Assembly (NCBI RefSeq): GCF_020085105.1
Contig: NC_058046.1
Span: forward strand, 19,390,175 to 19,454,174
Length of the DNA: 64,000 bases
Reading direction: 5' to 3'
Source of the DNA: Siniperca chuatsi
Taxonomy: Eukaryota > Chordata > Actinopteri > Centrarchiformes > Sinipercidae
Shown here: positions 1 through 26,925 of the stretch, piece after piece
Position numbering within the stretch: position 1 is the stretch's first letter
How the letters are laid out: each line of letters starts with the position of its first letter
Notes under the pieces: model-generated
What the model saw: the letters and a program-made list of their open reading frames with translations, nothing else
What the model was told of the DNA's origin: nothing
Databases searched by the model: none
Made by a program: the position numbers and the translations under genes

Positions 1-15246
<15,246 letters not shown>

Positions 15247-15497
15247 TTCGTGGCGCTAAGTTACAGGGAAGAAAAGTGATCTGTTCCTATGATCTAAAAA
15301 TGATCTGTTTGCTTGAAATACATTAGCTAATAATTCAGTTGCGCGTTAACGTCACCATAATATTGTGATAACGCTAACTAATGCTAGTAATTCAGCCGAG
15401 TGTTACAAGACTAACACAATTTAAGATAAACTGCTGATTTCTATAAACAATGGCAATTTGGCAGATTACAATGTATTTACAGTTGATAGTAACTCAC

Positions 15498-15580
15498 CAC
15501 TCTATTGAAATAATCAGACAGCTACAACATCCAGAACCGACATAACTCAACAGTAGTTCAGAATTTGGCGGGTTTGCTGT
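15498..15580 (-). promoter_or_regulatory. kntc1: Probable kntc1 5' UTR exon and promoter with an E2F-like site
   Basis: A donor (GTGAGTTAC on the minus strand, ending exon sequence at 15498) pairs well with the acceptor at 15256, just upstream of the kntc1 start codon, so a short non-coding first exon is likely here. TTTGGCGGG at 15564-15572 matches the E2F consensus, which would fit a mitotic gene expressed late in the cell cycle. The exact transcription start is not visible. Confidence 0.5.
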
Positions 15581-16438
15581 AGGGCAACAGGGCTGATTGG
15601 GGTGAGGTTTCCCTGAGCTTTGCCTTCCAGATACAACTTTCCTCTCAGGCTACGTACAAATCGTGCCCCCTTCGTTAGGATTGGCAGAAGTAAACCCCAA
15701 CCACAGTCCATATTTTAATGTTATGTTTGTTTATGTTATGTTTAACTATTGAATTGACGAAGCTTGTTTGGGCTGTACACAGCCTAAGAGTAAGTGCTGC
15801 CTGACAGGCTTGTGTCAGGTAAAAATATCTTGGTTCTACTCACAGAGGGGCGGGCCATTGCAGGAATGCCCGGAGAGCCTTGTCGCGTTGCCAGGTTGGA
15901 TACCTTTCGGATTATTGCGTGGTCTACGGCTACATTTACGGCAGTGGTTTAAAGATTATGGCGCTTTTTTATTTAATTCATCAGTAAATATATAGGTTCA
16001 GAATTAGAATTAATTGGAGTGATTAAGAAGACCTTTTTACAGTGGGTTTATAAGAAGAAAATGCCAGCTTCATTCCTCTTATTCCGCCTTATCAAAGTTG
16101 TAAAACTCTGAAGCCACAGTGGTAACACTGAATATCTCGCATAACTCGTAATTATTATGTAATTACATATAATTGCATTCACTTCATTAAAGTTGAATGA
16201 TCTTTTATAATTTTACATATTTTCCGTGCCCCTGATCCTCGTTTGGTCTGTTCGATTTGGGTTCAACCACTCTGTTTGGAATTTGTCTGAATGTAGGGGA
16301 TTCAATAGGTAAACCCTGGCAACCCAGATCAAATTAGCTGAGCCAGACAACGGCTGTTTAACCTAGCAGCTAGCTACCTCTGTTCGTTTGCACAGTCAAT
16401 AGAACAACCGTGCTACATATATAGTCTGCTTCAGGATC
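15581..16438. other. Intergenic divergent promoter region between kntc1 and rsrc2
   Basis: This stretch of about 0.85 kb separates the two start regions, which point away from each other, so it must hold both promoters. The rsrc2 5' UTR occupies its right end. I see no gene, repeat or strong CpG-rich block inside it. Confidence 0.5.
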
Positions 16439-19400
16439 ATGTCGGTAAGTACCATTACATAAGGATAGTAAAGATATACATGAATGCAGCAACATCTAAA
16501 TATCATTATTATAATTTTACGATTCTGTTTAGAAATAATTTTTCTTAAAGATGGCGGTTAGCATTAGTTAGCTTAGCGAACAAGCTAACGCTAAAATTGC
16601 TCTCTGATGGAAGTATTAATGACGAACGTAGTAGCATTTAGCTAATGTAGATAGCATATTAGCTAACTGGCTTGTAATTTTGTTTGACTGCCGTTTCCTT
16701 AACAATCTGGGTAACGTTATACATTTTGTTAGAAAAAGCATTGTCATGACACACGTTAAATACACCGGATGTAGTATTTCGCATTAGCTAGGAGAAGAGC
16801 CATATATAAACATCAGCAGCAGCTATTTAACATTGTGATGGCCTGTGAGATGGATTTTATTCTATTTAGTCGACTACGGTAGTGCTATTGATAGCACATT
16901 TGAAAGCACTGTTTTTTGTCTGTATGGATGATAGGCCCATTAACTAAAGTATACCAAATGACTGTATTATCTCTTGACTTTATTTTTTATTATCTGGCTG
17001 GATTATGTTGATTTAAATAAACAGTCAAGGATGTCACATGTACAGTGAATTGACAATGTGCTTATGAAGATGGGCTATATGGCACTTCAGTATGGTCTTA
17101 AATAATGTGCAAAAGGAGGTGTACTTACTTTATAGAAACAACATATACATTAAAAGAGTAGGAGATTTGGGTAGGTGGGTTCTCTAGCTGTAACCCTAAA
17201 CTCTCAGCATCGAATAGTATTTCATTGGGCTGAAACAAACAGATATTATCAGTAACAATAAATCAATCGATTACTGCTTTGAGAAGGCTCCATTGATAAA
17301 TGTTCATAACAAAACAACTTACTCTGGCCCAAATCAAAGCCCTTACAAATCTTCTTGAACCCTTGACAGCCAAAAGACACAAGTATCAAATCCATTAAGT
17401 TAACACATTGAATTCAACAATGATATGAGGTAGGGTAACGCAAGTAGCACTTCGCATTTGTAAAGCTATTGAGTAAATGTATGATTTTAATTGCTTGGTA
17501 AAGAAAGGATTAATTGATCATTCTGATTAGAAGTGATTCAATTTGACACTTGTAATTAATCTACTTATTATTTCAGCACTAGTAATTGGTATACATTTTA
17601 CAAAGCATCTATATTTGTATTTAAAAACCTATATGGGATGCAGTAACATTGTGAAATTGGTGTGTATTTGACATGGTTTAGTGTGTCTGACTTGCATTGG
17701 GAAGACTGAGCAAAATGATACAAGGAATAAACCCACAGTCATAAAGTAATTCATTCAGGGACGTTAAAACATATCTTATATTGTACTGTGAGACAAAATG
17801 TTTTTGTTTGAAATTGTCTCATACACTGGTACTTTAATGTCATTGTAAATCTCAGTTAAATTTCAAGGTTCTCTAATGGGTGAATGTTAAGAGTTTTGAA
17901 AGCCAAGTGCCATATAGTCCCATTATATTAAAAAAAATGCAGACATCTCTACGGCCGATATCTCCAAAACTCGGCAGCTCACACCAAAACAATGTAGATG
18001 GATAAGTAGCACTAGAGGTAAAAGGAAAAATATGTATTTTTGATTTTGGGGTGAACTGTCCCATTTAAGCATACTGTACCACATTGATTTGCTGCTGATG
18101 TGGGTTTTTTTTTTTGGTTTTTTTTTACTCATATCCATTTCTTTCAGGCAAGTGACAACGACTCTGTCGACTTGACCAGAACAGGCTCCCCAGTTCATCA
18201 CAGGAAAAAACGCAGCATGGAGTCATCCAGATCTCCCAGAAGCTCCAAACACCACCATTCACGATCAAGGTCACGCTCCAGGGAACGAAAACGTTAGTAT
18301 TTAGTAACAGTACCCAGGTATTGCTGAACATGCCAGAAAAATTAGCGCCATGGCATTAAATTTGTTCTCAGTATATCACTCATGAGATGTAACAGTTGCC
18401 CACTGATTTAGCCATGAAAATAAATGTATCCTAATTTTTATGAGGTGACTGAGGTTGCTTCGCTAACATGTAGTTACATTAGCATGTGACAGTGATAACA
18501 TAACGATAATTACTGGGCAAAGTTTGCGCACTCATGTATGTTCTTTTCAAAGGTGCAGATTTAATGTGTGTATAGAAAGAGTCAGTTTCCCAACAGAAAC
18601 TTCTGCTCAACTAACTGTATAAAATACTATACGTATACAGTAGCTTTACTTTGTGTTTCTCTAAATGTGCTCGCTCATTTTTCTTCACGAGTTTGCTGAA
18701 AAGGTCATTTGTCAGCACTCTGCTTTCTGCTGTTTGCAGGTGACAGAAAATACAGACGGAGTCGCAGCAGGAGCAAAGAGGTAATTAAAAAATTAATTTC
18801 TATGACTAGAAACACATTTGATGTGATTTTGAAGTTGTATTCCTTGTTAGTTTTAGGTCGAGGTGAGTATATTTTATTAGGTTAAATAAGTTACAATAAC
18901 CAAAGTTAAGAACAAAAGACATAGATGGAGATGGGTTTACTCACATGGAAAGGGTCTTTTTTTTTACCCTCCCTATGTTGACATGTCTCAAAGGAAGCTT
19001 TCATCCTTGGATGTCTGTCATTATTTGTAACCATGTTAAATGGTGAAGAGTAGATTTTTTTTCCTTTTATTTTTTGTTAAAACCTGTGTGTAGATCACAT
19101 GATAACATTTCTACAATAAATCATACTCAGCGTGCTAATGCACGAAGAGACTGAACAGAAGACCCTGCTGACATAGCAAAATAATATGTCTACTACTGGG
19201 ACAGGTAACTATCTGCCATTCAAACTCTATTGTCTCTCACTGTTAGTAGAACATTTGGAATTAACTCTTGCATCTCTTTTAGCTAGGGATGGGCATAATT
19301 AAACAAATTAATCTTTCAATGAATCCAAACAGAACCTCATTGTTTTTTCATCGGCTGTGTAATTATGCAGTTTTGCCTGTCAGACTAATTTGTCTGTATA

Positions 19401-22400
19401 AAGAGTAATAACTACTGTTCCCCTCTTAAGTGATATTCCACATCATAGTAATGACGACCCATTCCAAACAATTTTCCCATGAGATAAAGATGGTGTGAGA
19501 AGCCTGGCAAAAAATATGTTGTAGAAAAGCATCATTTTAATTTAGGAAGTTTATCAGTGTTTTTCATGCTAATTCATCATTGTGTGTTCTATGATTTGGA
19601 TGACGTAAGTAGAGAAGCTGTAAAAAGTAAGTTGGATGCCCATCCCTGACCATCAAGCATTTAGGTAACATTGAATTGTTGTTGTTGCTGACAAACTACA
19701 ATGAAGTTTTTTCCTGAGGATCAGATCGTAAGGTTTGCATGCGCACTATTAAAAGATTTGAGAGGTTCCAAATATGTTGCTTTGATTAATTTCTAGAATT
19801 ATGTTGAAATTAGTTTGTCAAATTAGTCTGTATCACAGAAATGCCCACACTTTCAATCATGTTCAGAGTGACATTATTTATATCTTATGAATGTGGATTT
19901 GAAATGACAAGGTTTTTTTTCAACTTGTCAAAATTTATTACATACCTGCTGCTTTAAGCCATGGTACTAACTCTTTTTGTTGCACTATTTTCCTGAAAGA
20001 GACAACTTCTTCTTAAAACAGGCACGAAAGAGGGACTCTCAGAAGCCATCAAAATTGCACAGAAAAACAGACGAGCAGCAAGAGCCAGAGAGACTTTCAG
20101 CAGAGAATGGAGAGGAGCGATCCAGACGCAAAGACAGGAGGCCCTCCAAGGGCCGGAGCCCGTCCAGGTCACACTCACGAGAGAGGTTAGTCTGGTCAAT
20201 AAACTGCGTAAAGAAATATGTTTAGCAGGTCTTCTCACTTGTTTGACACACAAGAAAATCAAGGGTCTGTTGTAGTTTCTGGATTAATACCACTCAGCAT
20301 TTTTGATACACAGTAGGTCATCTATTCTAAACATTTATCAAGAATAAAATAATGGAAGCACTTTGATTCACATCAATAATGTCTTTGATTCTTATTGCTT
20401 TTAGGCGGCATCACAGCAGAAGTAAGGACAAACGGCGTTCACGGTCACGCAGTCGGGACAGGAAGAAGAAGGCCAGGTCTCGCTCAGGTTCAAGGACCAA
20501 ACACCGTCATCATAGCAGAAGTCGCAGTAAGAGCAGGTTAGTTTAATGGGGATTAAGTGTGTTTGAACTCTTTGTTCTGCATGATTGCCATTCTACATGT
20601 AATTAACAGTATGCTCATTGAATTTCTTTTTTTTTGTTTCACCAGGGAGCGAAAGAAAAGAAGTGAGAAAGTGCGCAGAAAGAGCCGAAGCAGGTCTGTT
20701 AATCCACCTGCCTTCCGGGGCCGAAACACAGCTATGGATGCACAAGAGGCCCTGGCCAGAAGGCAAGGCAACAGCTTACAGGGCATTTACAATATAGATG
20801 GTTGGTCATTCTGTTCTGGCCAATTCTGGGCAATGTCAGTGTTAGTTAGCTTATTGCATCTGCATTATTGCAGCTACAAAGCCTTTTTTTCCCCCTTATT
20901 TTACAGACATTGTCGATTTTTACTGCTCTATTAATGCCTGACATTTTAAGGCGATGATATGGCTAGCAGTCAAGCACAGATTAGTTAGCATTAGTGGAAC
21001 GAAACGGAGAAATAAATTTAAACCTCACCGTCAGCCCCTGCAATTGAGACATTAATTCCTGAAGTTATTCAGATGAAAGTTGGGTTTGGCTGTAATCTGA
21101 CTTCTCATCCATGTTGCACTTGCCAGAGAGCATTGTTGTTCAAAAAAGGGAATCACATTGGTAGGAAAACAGGGAAACATAAAATTGTGATAGGTGGGGT
21201 GTACTGGTGCCCTACGTGTCTAAGACACTGACCATGTAATTTCAACATCCACTTTTTTAGTCTGGCCGGGGACCTTTGTTGCATGTTGCCCCTTCTCGTC
21301 TCTCCCTCACCTTCTTTCAAATCTTTACTGTCCCCTGTTAAAATAAAGGCAAAAATGCTCAAAAATACTTATGCTAAGTCTGGCTGATGTCTCCAACATG
21401 TTAAGCTATGACTTTTTGCTTACAGTTCATATTATCACTTTTAGGTCATATTATCACTTTTAGGTACACAGCAGCATGAGTAACAAGATCTTCACTCTTT
21501 TTCTTAACAGGCTGGAGAGAGCCAAGAAACTACAGGAGCAAAAGGAGAAGGAAATGTTTGAGAAACAGCAGCAGCAACAGCAGGAGATAGCTGCAGGTGA
21601 GAAGCGCTTACTGTGCCGAGATTTGAATCCTTGATCATTTGAGTCTGGATTCACTTACTTATGCTGGTCTGTGCATTTTGTTTCCAGTGGCTGCCCCTAT
21701 TGCAGCAGTAGCTGCTGCTGCAGCAGCAGCCGCCTCAAACCCTGGCCTCAATGTGGCGGCCCTCCTGGCCTCTGGGACGCAGGTCACACCTCAGATTGCT
21801 ATGGCAGCGCAGATGGCAGCCCTTCAAGCAAAAACACTGGCAGAGACTGGTATTGCTGTGCCCAGTTACTATAACCCATCCTCTGTAAACCCCATGAAGT
21901 TTGCAGAGCAGGAGAAAAAGAGGAAAATGCTATGGCAGGGAAAGAAGGAGGGGGTGAGATTGGACTTTGTTGCTGTTTCTTATTTATTTATTAAGTTCTT
22001 TTCCTCTTGAAGTTGCCTAAAAGGGCTCTTACAAAATGTTGCTTATCATTTGTTTACATTTTTTTAAGGACAAGTCCCAGACAGCTGAGCTGTGGGAGAA
22101 GCTAAACTTTGGAAACAAGGACCAAAATGTTAAATTTCGCAAACTAATGGGTATTAAAGTGAGTATAACTATGCTTGATGCTTCAGTTACATCTTCTGTC
22201 CACCACTTTGAGCTCTCTAAACTTAAATTTAATTTGCTGTCTTTACAGGGAGAAGATGATGCTGAAGCTTCTAAACCAATTAACGACGAAGGCATGAAGA
22301 CTCTTCAAAAGCAGGAGGAGATGTTCAGGAACCTTGACGTTCAGTATGAGATGGCTCGGTCTCAGACACACACCCAGAGGGGAATGGGCCTCGGCTTCTC

Positions 22401-22434
22401 CTCCTCATTCTCACGTGGAATGGATTCTATCTAG
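16439..22434 (+). CDS. rsrc2: Arginine/serine-rich coiled-coil protein 2
   Basis: RSRC2 is a nuclear RS-domain protein thought to act in pre-mRNA splicing; its exact role is poorly known. Ten coding exons give 410 aa: 16439-16444, 18148-18292, 18740-18780, 20022-20185, 20405-20536, 20646-20762, 21511-21596, 21688-21953, 22069-22158, 22249-22434. Residues about 1-190 form the RS domain. Then come FRGRNTAMDAQEALARRLER (start of the conserved coil), an alanine-rich stretch, LNVAALLASGTQVTPQIAMA, and the C-terminal block WEKLNFGNKDQNVKFRKLMG ... SQTHTQRGMGLGFSS, all near-identical to human. Exon 1 holds only the ATG and one serine codon before the donor. The intron after 20762 begins with GC, not GT. 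The length is close to the human protein. Confidence 0.96.
16445..18147 (+). other. rsrc2 intron 1 (1.7 kb)
   Basis: The intron starts GTAAGT and ends in a T-rich tract plus CAG. Apart from the MITE-like segment near its 3' end (listed separately) I see no exon, repeat or RNA gene. RS-domain genes often hide poison exons in early introns, but I could not find a convincing one. Confidence 0.5.
17880..18070. mobile_element. MITE-like repeat fragment
   Basis: The block includes ACGGCCGATATCTCCAAAAC and AATGTAGATGGATA, and ends in TTTTGGGGTGAACTGTCCC. This wording recurs in many percomorph genomes as the edge of a short non-autonomous DNA transposon. I see only this edge clearly; the other end and a target duplication were not found. 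Confidence 0.5.
21185..21370 (+). mobile_element. tRNA-derived teleost SINE
   Basis: This lies in the rsrc2 intron between 20762 and 21511. The 3' part reads GGCCGGGGACCTTTGTTGCA, then a CT-rich stretch (CTCGTCTCTCCCTCACC) and a tail with AATAAAGGCAAAAATGC. That is the very common percomorph tRNA-related SINE body and tail. The 5' part (near GTGCCCTACGTGTCTAAGAC) is a degraded promoter half. It is in the same orientation as rsrc2. Confidence 0.7.
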
Positions 22435-22956
22435 TGCCAAACATTGGCTGTCTTTGCCACTCATTTGATCATATAGGACCACCAATTCATCGCTAGCACT
22501 CAAGCTTGCATGGATGTTGCTCTCAATCTGAAATTTATTTATAGACAAACATCTCACATATTGGAACATTATAGTGTAAATAGCCAGATACTGAGTTTGT
22601 CTCAGTGTTAAATAATCTGTACATCTTTGCAAAAGGATGCATCAGTTTGACTGACTGAGACTGGTTAAAATTAGATATTTGTTTGAATAATGTGGTAGCT
22701 TTTTAAAAAAACTCAAATATATATTGATGTGTGATTGTTTGAACATAAACTGAATATGATGTGATTCAAGTGAACACAGTTTACATCCATCTAGTGAAAG
22801 GCATCTGAAGTCAATGTAGCATTATCAGAATCCTTCAGTTTAATTTCTCCTGATTGGGGGGGAAACAACAGTGGGTTGTAATACATATTGTCTTCAGGAT
22901 TGTCATGGATAAAGATGTGCTTGAGAGGAGTAATCACATATTTCAAATGTTCTTGA

Positions 22957-22962
22957 AATAAA
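22957..22962 (+). terminator. rsrc2: Likely rsrc2 polyadenylation signal
   Basis: AATAAA lies about 520 bases after the rsrc2 stop codon, followed by T-rich sequence. It is the best hexamer in the 3' UTR; other A/T-rich signals cannot be ruled out. Confidence 0.5.
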
Positions 22963-23420
22963 TTAGTTTTGTGTTGAAGAATGTTCTTCATACATCACCT
23001 CATTTAATTTTTATTTTATGTGACATCTGTGGGTTATTATATTTTGGTTCAAATAGTTAGCGTTGGTAGGGCTGGGCGTTAAGGATAAAATGAAAATAAC
23101 AAATGAGGGCAAAATCATACAGAATCAAATTTATGTCAAGTTAAATGAACTGTTTAACTGTTATGCATTACATCAGAAAAATAACACTTGTCTTCACATG
23201 TCACTTGTTTTTAAACACGATTCGTTTGCAATTATTAACAATTTTGTAAAACAATAATTTAAAATTATCATATCTCAATATGATTCCACTGAAAGTTGAC
23301 AAACTGTATTGAATTGTCACCCAGCCCTGGTTGTTACCAAACCTGATAGAAGTAGTACGTGCATCAAAAAATACACTGTTCAGAGGAAAGAAAGGACAAC
23401 TTCACATACAAAAATATACA

Positions 23421-23426
23421 TTTATT
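23421..23426 (-). terminator. Polyadenylation signal of the unnamed gene
   Basis: AATAAA on the minus strand lies about 70 bases after the stop codon at 23493-23495, which gives a very short 3' UTR. rsrc2 ends on the opposite strand near 22,980, so the two genes converge with about 430 bp between their signals. Confidence 0.55.
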
Positions 23427-23492
23427 AGAATACTGGAAGTCTTTCAGTTAAATTGCAGCTCTTTCTGTTGACGCCTACACAGAGATCGACTC

Positions 23493-25336
23493 TTATTTAC
23501 ATATAAGACTGGAGTACAGCACATGCGCCACACCAGTGATGAGGTTGTGGTTGGCAAACTCGAGGATAAGGAGCAGGATTGGGTACTCGCTGTGTCTCTT
23601 CTCCAAGGTGGACTCTTCACTTAAACCCATCCAATGAAGCAGCAGTGTTTGCATGGCTTCTGGGAATAGCTCTGTGGCTAGTTCCTCAGCAGGTGGCAAT
23701 TCACTAATTTGCTCAATATGATTAACTTTAAAGCCCTCCACTTTCTGGCTGATGCTTATGTTGGCTGCATGAAACTGCTGGCCAAGCCAACGTCCTATAC
23801 AACTAAGCAGGGAACTTGAATACACACAGCCCCAGTCTTTGGCCTTCAGCAGGGCTAACACGCTTTCTGTCACATCCTTTTCTTCTAGACTCCCATTCAT
23901 GTATCGATCAATGTTCTCCAAAAGCAGAAAGATAGTCTCAAGCTGTTCTGTGCAGCTCTGAGTCTCAGAGGAGAGTTTGTCATCCAAGGTGTGCAATTTT
24001 TGTCTCACTGTGGATAAAGCTAGTTGGCTTTGCTCAGTTTGCAAACTCTGCTTAGGAAAAGAACAATAATCGTGATCTGCTGATGTATCACCTGTGTCAC
24101 TGCCATATACATCCACCGATTCCCTGCCAACCTGGCAATGCTGAGGTGACATCTCATTGCTTGATTCTGTCTCATGCAGGCTGCTGGATAGTGCAAAGTC
24201 GAGCTGTACACTGAGGCTGTAACTCATTTTCAGAGGGCTGTCATTTATCTGCGATTTCCAAACATCCTACAAAGGAAAGACATATATAAATATATTAAAA
24301 GATATATTGGGGTGTATATATATATATAACAAAGCAAATATATCAGGTAGAGACACATAATGTAAACTACTGTACCTGGAAGTTCTCCAGCACAGCAAGC
24401 TGATCTTCCTTACTATACATTTCAAATGCTACTCGAAAAAGTCCTTGAACACTGTAGAACCAGAGGCTGTTATTAACAGTAGGCACCTTCAACCCATGGA
24501 ACCTGAATGCTGCAGCAGGGAGACAACATTGTCAAGTATTAGTGTATGTGTTTGCATTGATGGTACTACTTTCATGAATTTTACCTGAGGAAAAATGTAT
24601 TTTTGTTGCCAATCCTTTCTTTGCAAACTTTGCATGGTGTCTGGGATGGTTCTCTGTACGGATGTCCGTATTGGAGAAGACATCAGCTCCTAAATAGAGA
24701 GGAACCACTGGACTCTGAAACAGATACAGAGATTATATATATATATATATACGAAGCCTCCACCTTATGATGTCTTCCATTAAGATATGGCAATACATTG
24801 GGAAATGGACAGATTTTATATATAAAAAAAGAAGCTCTTGCTAAGTTACTTTTAGTGTAAATAGTATTCATGTAAACTACAAAAAAAATACAATGTTTGT
24901 GTATGACATTTACATATTTAGTCAAAATGTCAATTTTAATAAAACGCCTGAAAAATAATTGTCTCCACATCCATTCTGTTTTTCTTTGGCAAAATGTGTT
25001 ATTTATATGTTTAATATTTTTCTTCGATATACAATTAAAAAGTATATGACTGACCACGTCCCTCCTGAAGGGAGTTGTGATTATGATGGCCGATTTGCAC
25101 CCTCTAACTGGTTTCAGGAATTATGGAAAATGTGATTATTAAAAAAACATCTTAACCATCTTAGTTGAAGCTATGAGAGCAAAAACACATCTCCTGCTGT
25201 GATACTTAACACTCACCTTGTTGGGACACTCCGTCAAGCTGAACGATGTCAGATTCATCAAGTACAGGAAGCGAATTTTCCGCGAGCCGCTGTCACACTG
25301 CGGTAAGGTTAAGTAGATAGTTGAGCAACTTGACAT
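23493..25336 (-). CDS. Unrecognised four-exon gene, predicted 385-aa protein
   Basis: Exons on the minus strand are 25336-25217, 24714-24585, 24509-24376 and 24266-23493. All three introns are GT-AG and the coding sum is 1,158 nt (386 codons with stop). The protein starts MSSCSTIYLTLPQCDSGSRK, continues through SPVVPLYLGADVFSNTD and NSLWFYSVQGLFRVAFEMYS, and ends HNLITGVAHVLYSSLICK. The first three exons (about 128 residues) look like a compact mixed domain. Residues about 140-200 are Ser/Thr-rich and likely disordered. Residues about 200-385 look helical and leucine-rich (for example LETIFLLLENIDRYM, PILLLILEFANHN). I see no signal peptide, membrane segment or catalytic motif. I do not recognise the family. 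In human no gene lies between RSRC2 and ZCCHC8. A rapidly evolving nuclear protein is possible, but that is only inference. The AATAAA for its 3' end is at 23421-23426 (minus). Confidence 0.8.
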
Positions 25337-26925
25337 TGTTGGATACAACTTTCTTGTGTCTTGTCCTGTGGAAAAAACGAGCGTTTTACCACAATACTGT
25401 AAACGACAGTAAAGAAGTCAAACGGCTGCAACTACCCGAACTGGCTAAACACAACAAGACATCGTTCTTAATTTATGCCCTCGGCGCTGTCTTACAGACC
25501 GTGGCAGCAGCTATGAATTAAAGTGGCTCCTTTCAAAAGATGGCACCTGACCTGAGCATAACAACTACTTAAGAATTTCTGATTGCGAAGTCTTAGGAGA
25601 AATCTAAATTTGGGCATGGGTGTCGGGAAAAACTGTATATTGTGTACATTTGTCCATTGTGTGCTGTTGTGGAAAATATTTTCCTTGATATAGACATATA
25701 TAGACAATCAAGTTCAAAATTGATTCAGGTTGTGTTGCTTAGTGAAGGCACCGGCCTGCCTGTATTGCACCTATTATGGAGAAGCTCTCTGCCTCTCCCA
25801 TGCACTCCTAATTGTGGACTGAGTGGCCTTCCCCTTCCCTGTGTTTCTAGTGCATGAATTAACTCACTCTTTGATCGCAATTAATATGTTTCCTGATTAA
25901 TGCATATAGTGTTGTAACAAAGCCTTTATTTTTATATAGCTTAGAATATACTGTAGATTATAAAAAAGTGTCTACATTTGATGGACATACATGAGAGAGT
26001 TGTGAGAATAAGATTTATAAAAAAGTGTCTACCATTTGATGGACATATATGAGAGAGTTGTGAGAATAAGATGTGCATGCTCTCTGTACACACGTAATAC
26101 TAAAAGCTGTGGGCTTTGATGTATTTTGCAGAGTTATGATATGCTCCAATTTAATCAAAGATTCCGTTGTGCAGAGCCTGGGAAGTTTTGTGATAAACTC
26201 TTTCTGTCTAATTAAGAGACAGAAAAGACGCTCTTCCCAGGAGTCATATCTCTCTGCCCGGATCCTCCTGGTGTAGTTTCTCACAAACAACCTTATCCTT
26301 ATCTTTACCCAAAGTATTCAAGGACAGTCGAGGTAATTATGTTTTCGTGTCTTTAATCAGTTTCCTTGTGTAATGAACCCTCACGCTGGTAAAAGCGTGA
26401 TGGCACAACCAGACAGAAGTGAATTCGCAGCTGAGCGTGATCAGTTGCTTCATGAACCAACTCGGTTTTACATGTACTTTGTTTTTATATTACAGTAAAA
26501 TCTATATTGCACTGGACCCTATTCGACTCAAGTGTTTTATTGAAGAATAATTAAACAGTGTGTGAGAGGACCTGAAGACATCTGGCCCAGCTGAAGGTTT
26601 TTCTCACACACCGTGTGGTCTTCTTGCTTGGTTTATGTGTAGCCTACTGATTTACTCATATGTTTGAACAGGTGTGTTGTGCGTTTGGACTTATGCTTTA
26701 ATATTCTGTATTCTGAGGAGCTCTTTAGAAGCAAGAGTTCCTTCTCTTCTTGTAGGAGTAATGTAACCTGTAAGACTACAGTGTGGGCTAAAAAACCCAC
26801 TTGATTCTTCTTCCAACGATGTTTACGTGTGCCCAACACGTGAGATAAGGAGGACCAATGAATACGAAGAGTAGTTGCTTTCACCTTTGAACTCCCGTCG
26901 CTCTGTGACGTAAGGCTGTGTGAAA
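25337..26925. other. Intergenic region between the unnamed gene and zcchc8
   Basis: This holds the promoter of the unnamed minus-strand gene on the left and that of zcchc8 on the right, an E-box-like ACACGTGA near 26,837, and a tandem duplication at 25,958-26,072. The block 26,080-26,620 has higher sequence complexity than its surroundings and could be part of an old element, but I found no gene, terminal repeats or target duplication. Confidence 0.5.
25958..26072. repeat. Two-copy tandem duplication, unit about 57 bp
   Basis: The phrase TATAAAAAAGTGTCTAC, TTTGATGGACATA and GAGAGAGTTGTGAGAATAAG occurs twice in direct tandem with only about three differences between copies. The high identity points to a recent local duplication. 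Confidence 0.85.

Noticed and set aside
26080-26620. Possible solo LTR upstream of zcchc8
   Set aside because: Sequence looks more complex than its surroundings, but I found no paired TG...CA ends, TATA-AATAAA pair or target duplication.
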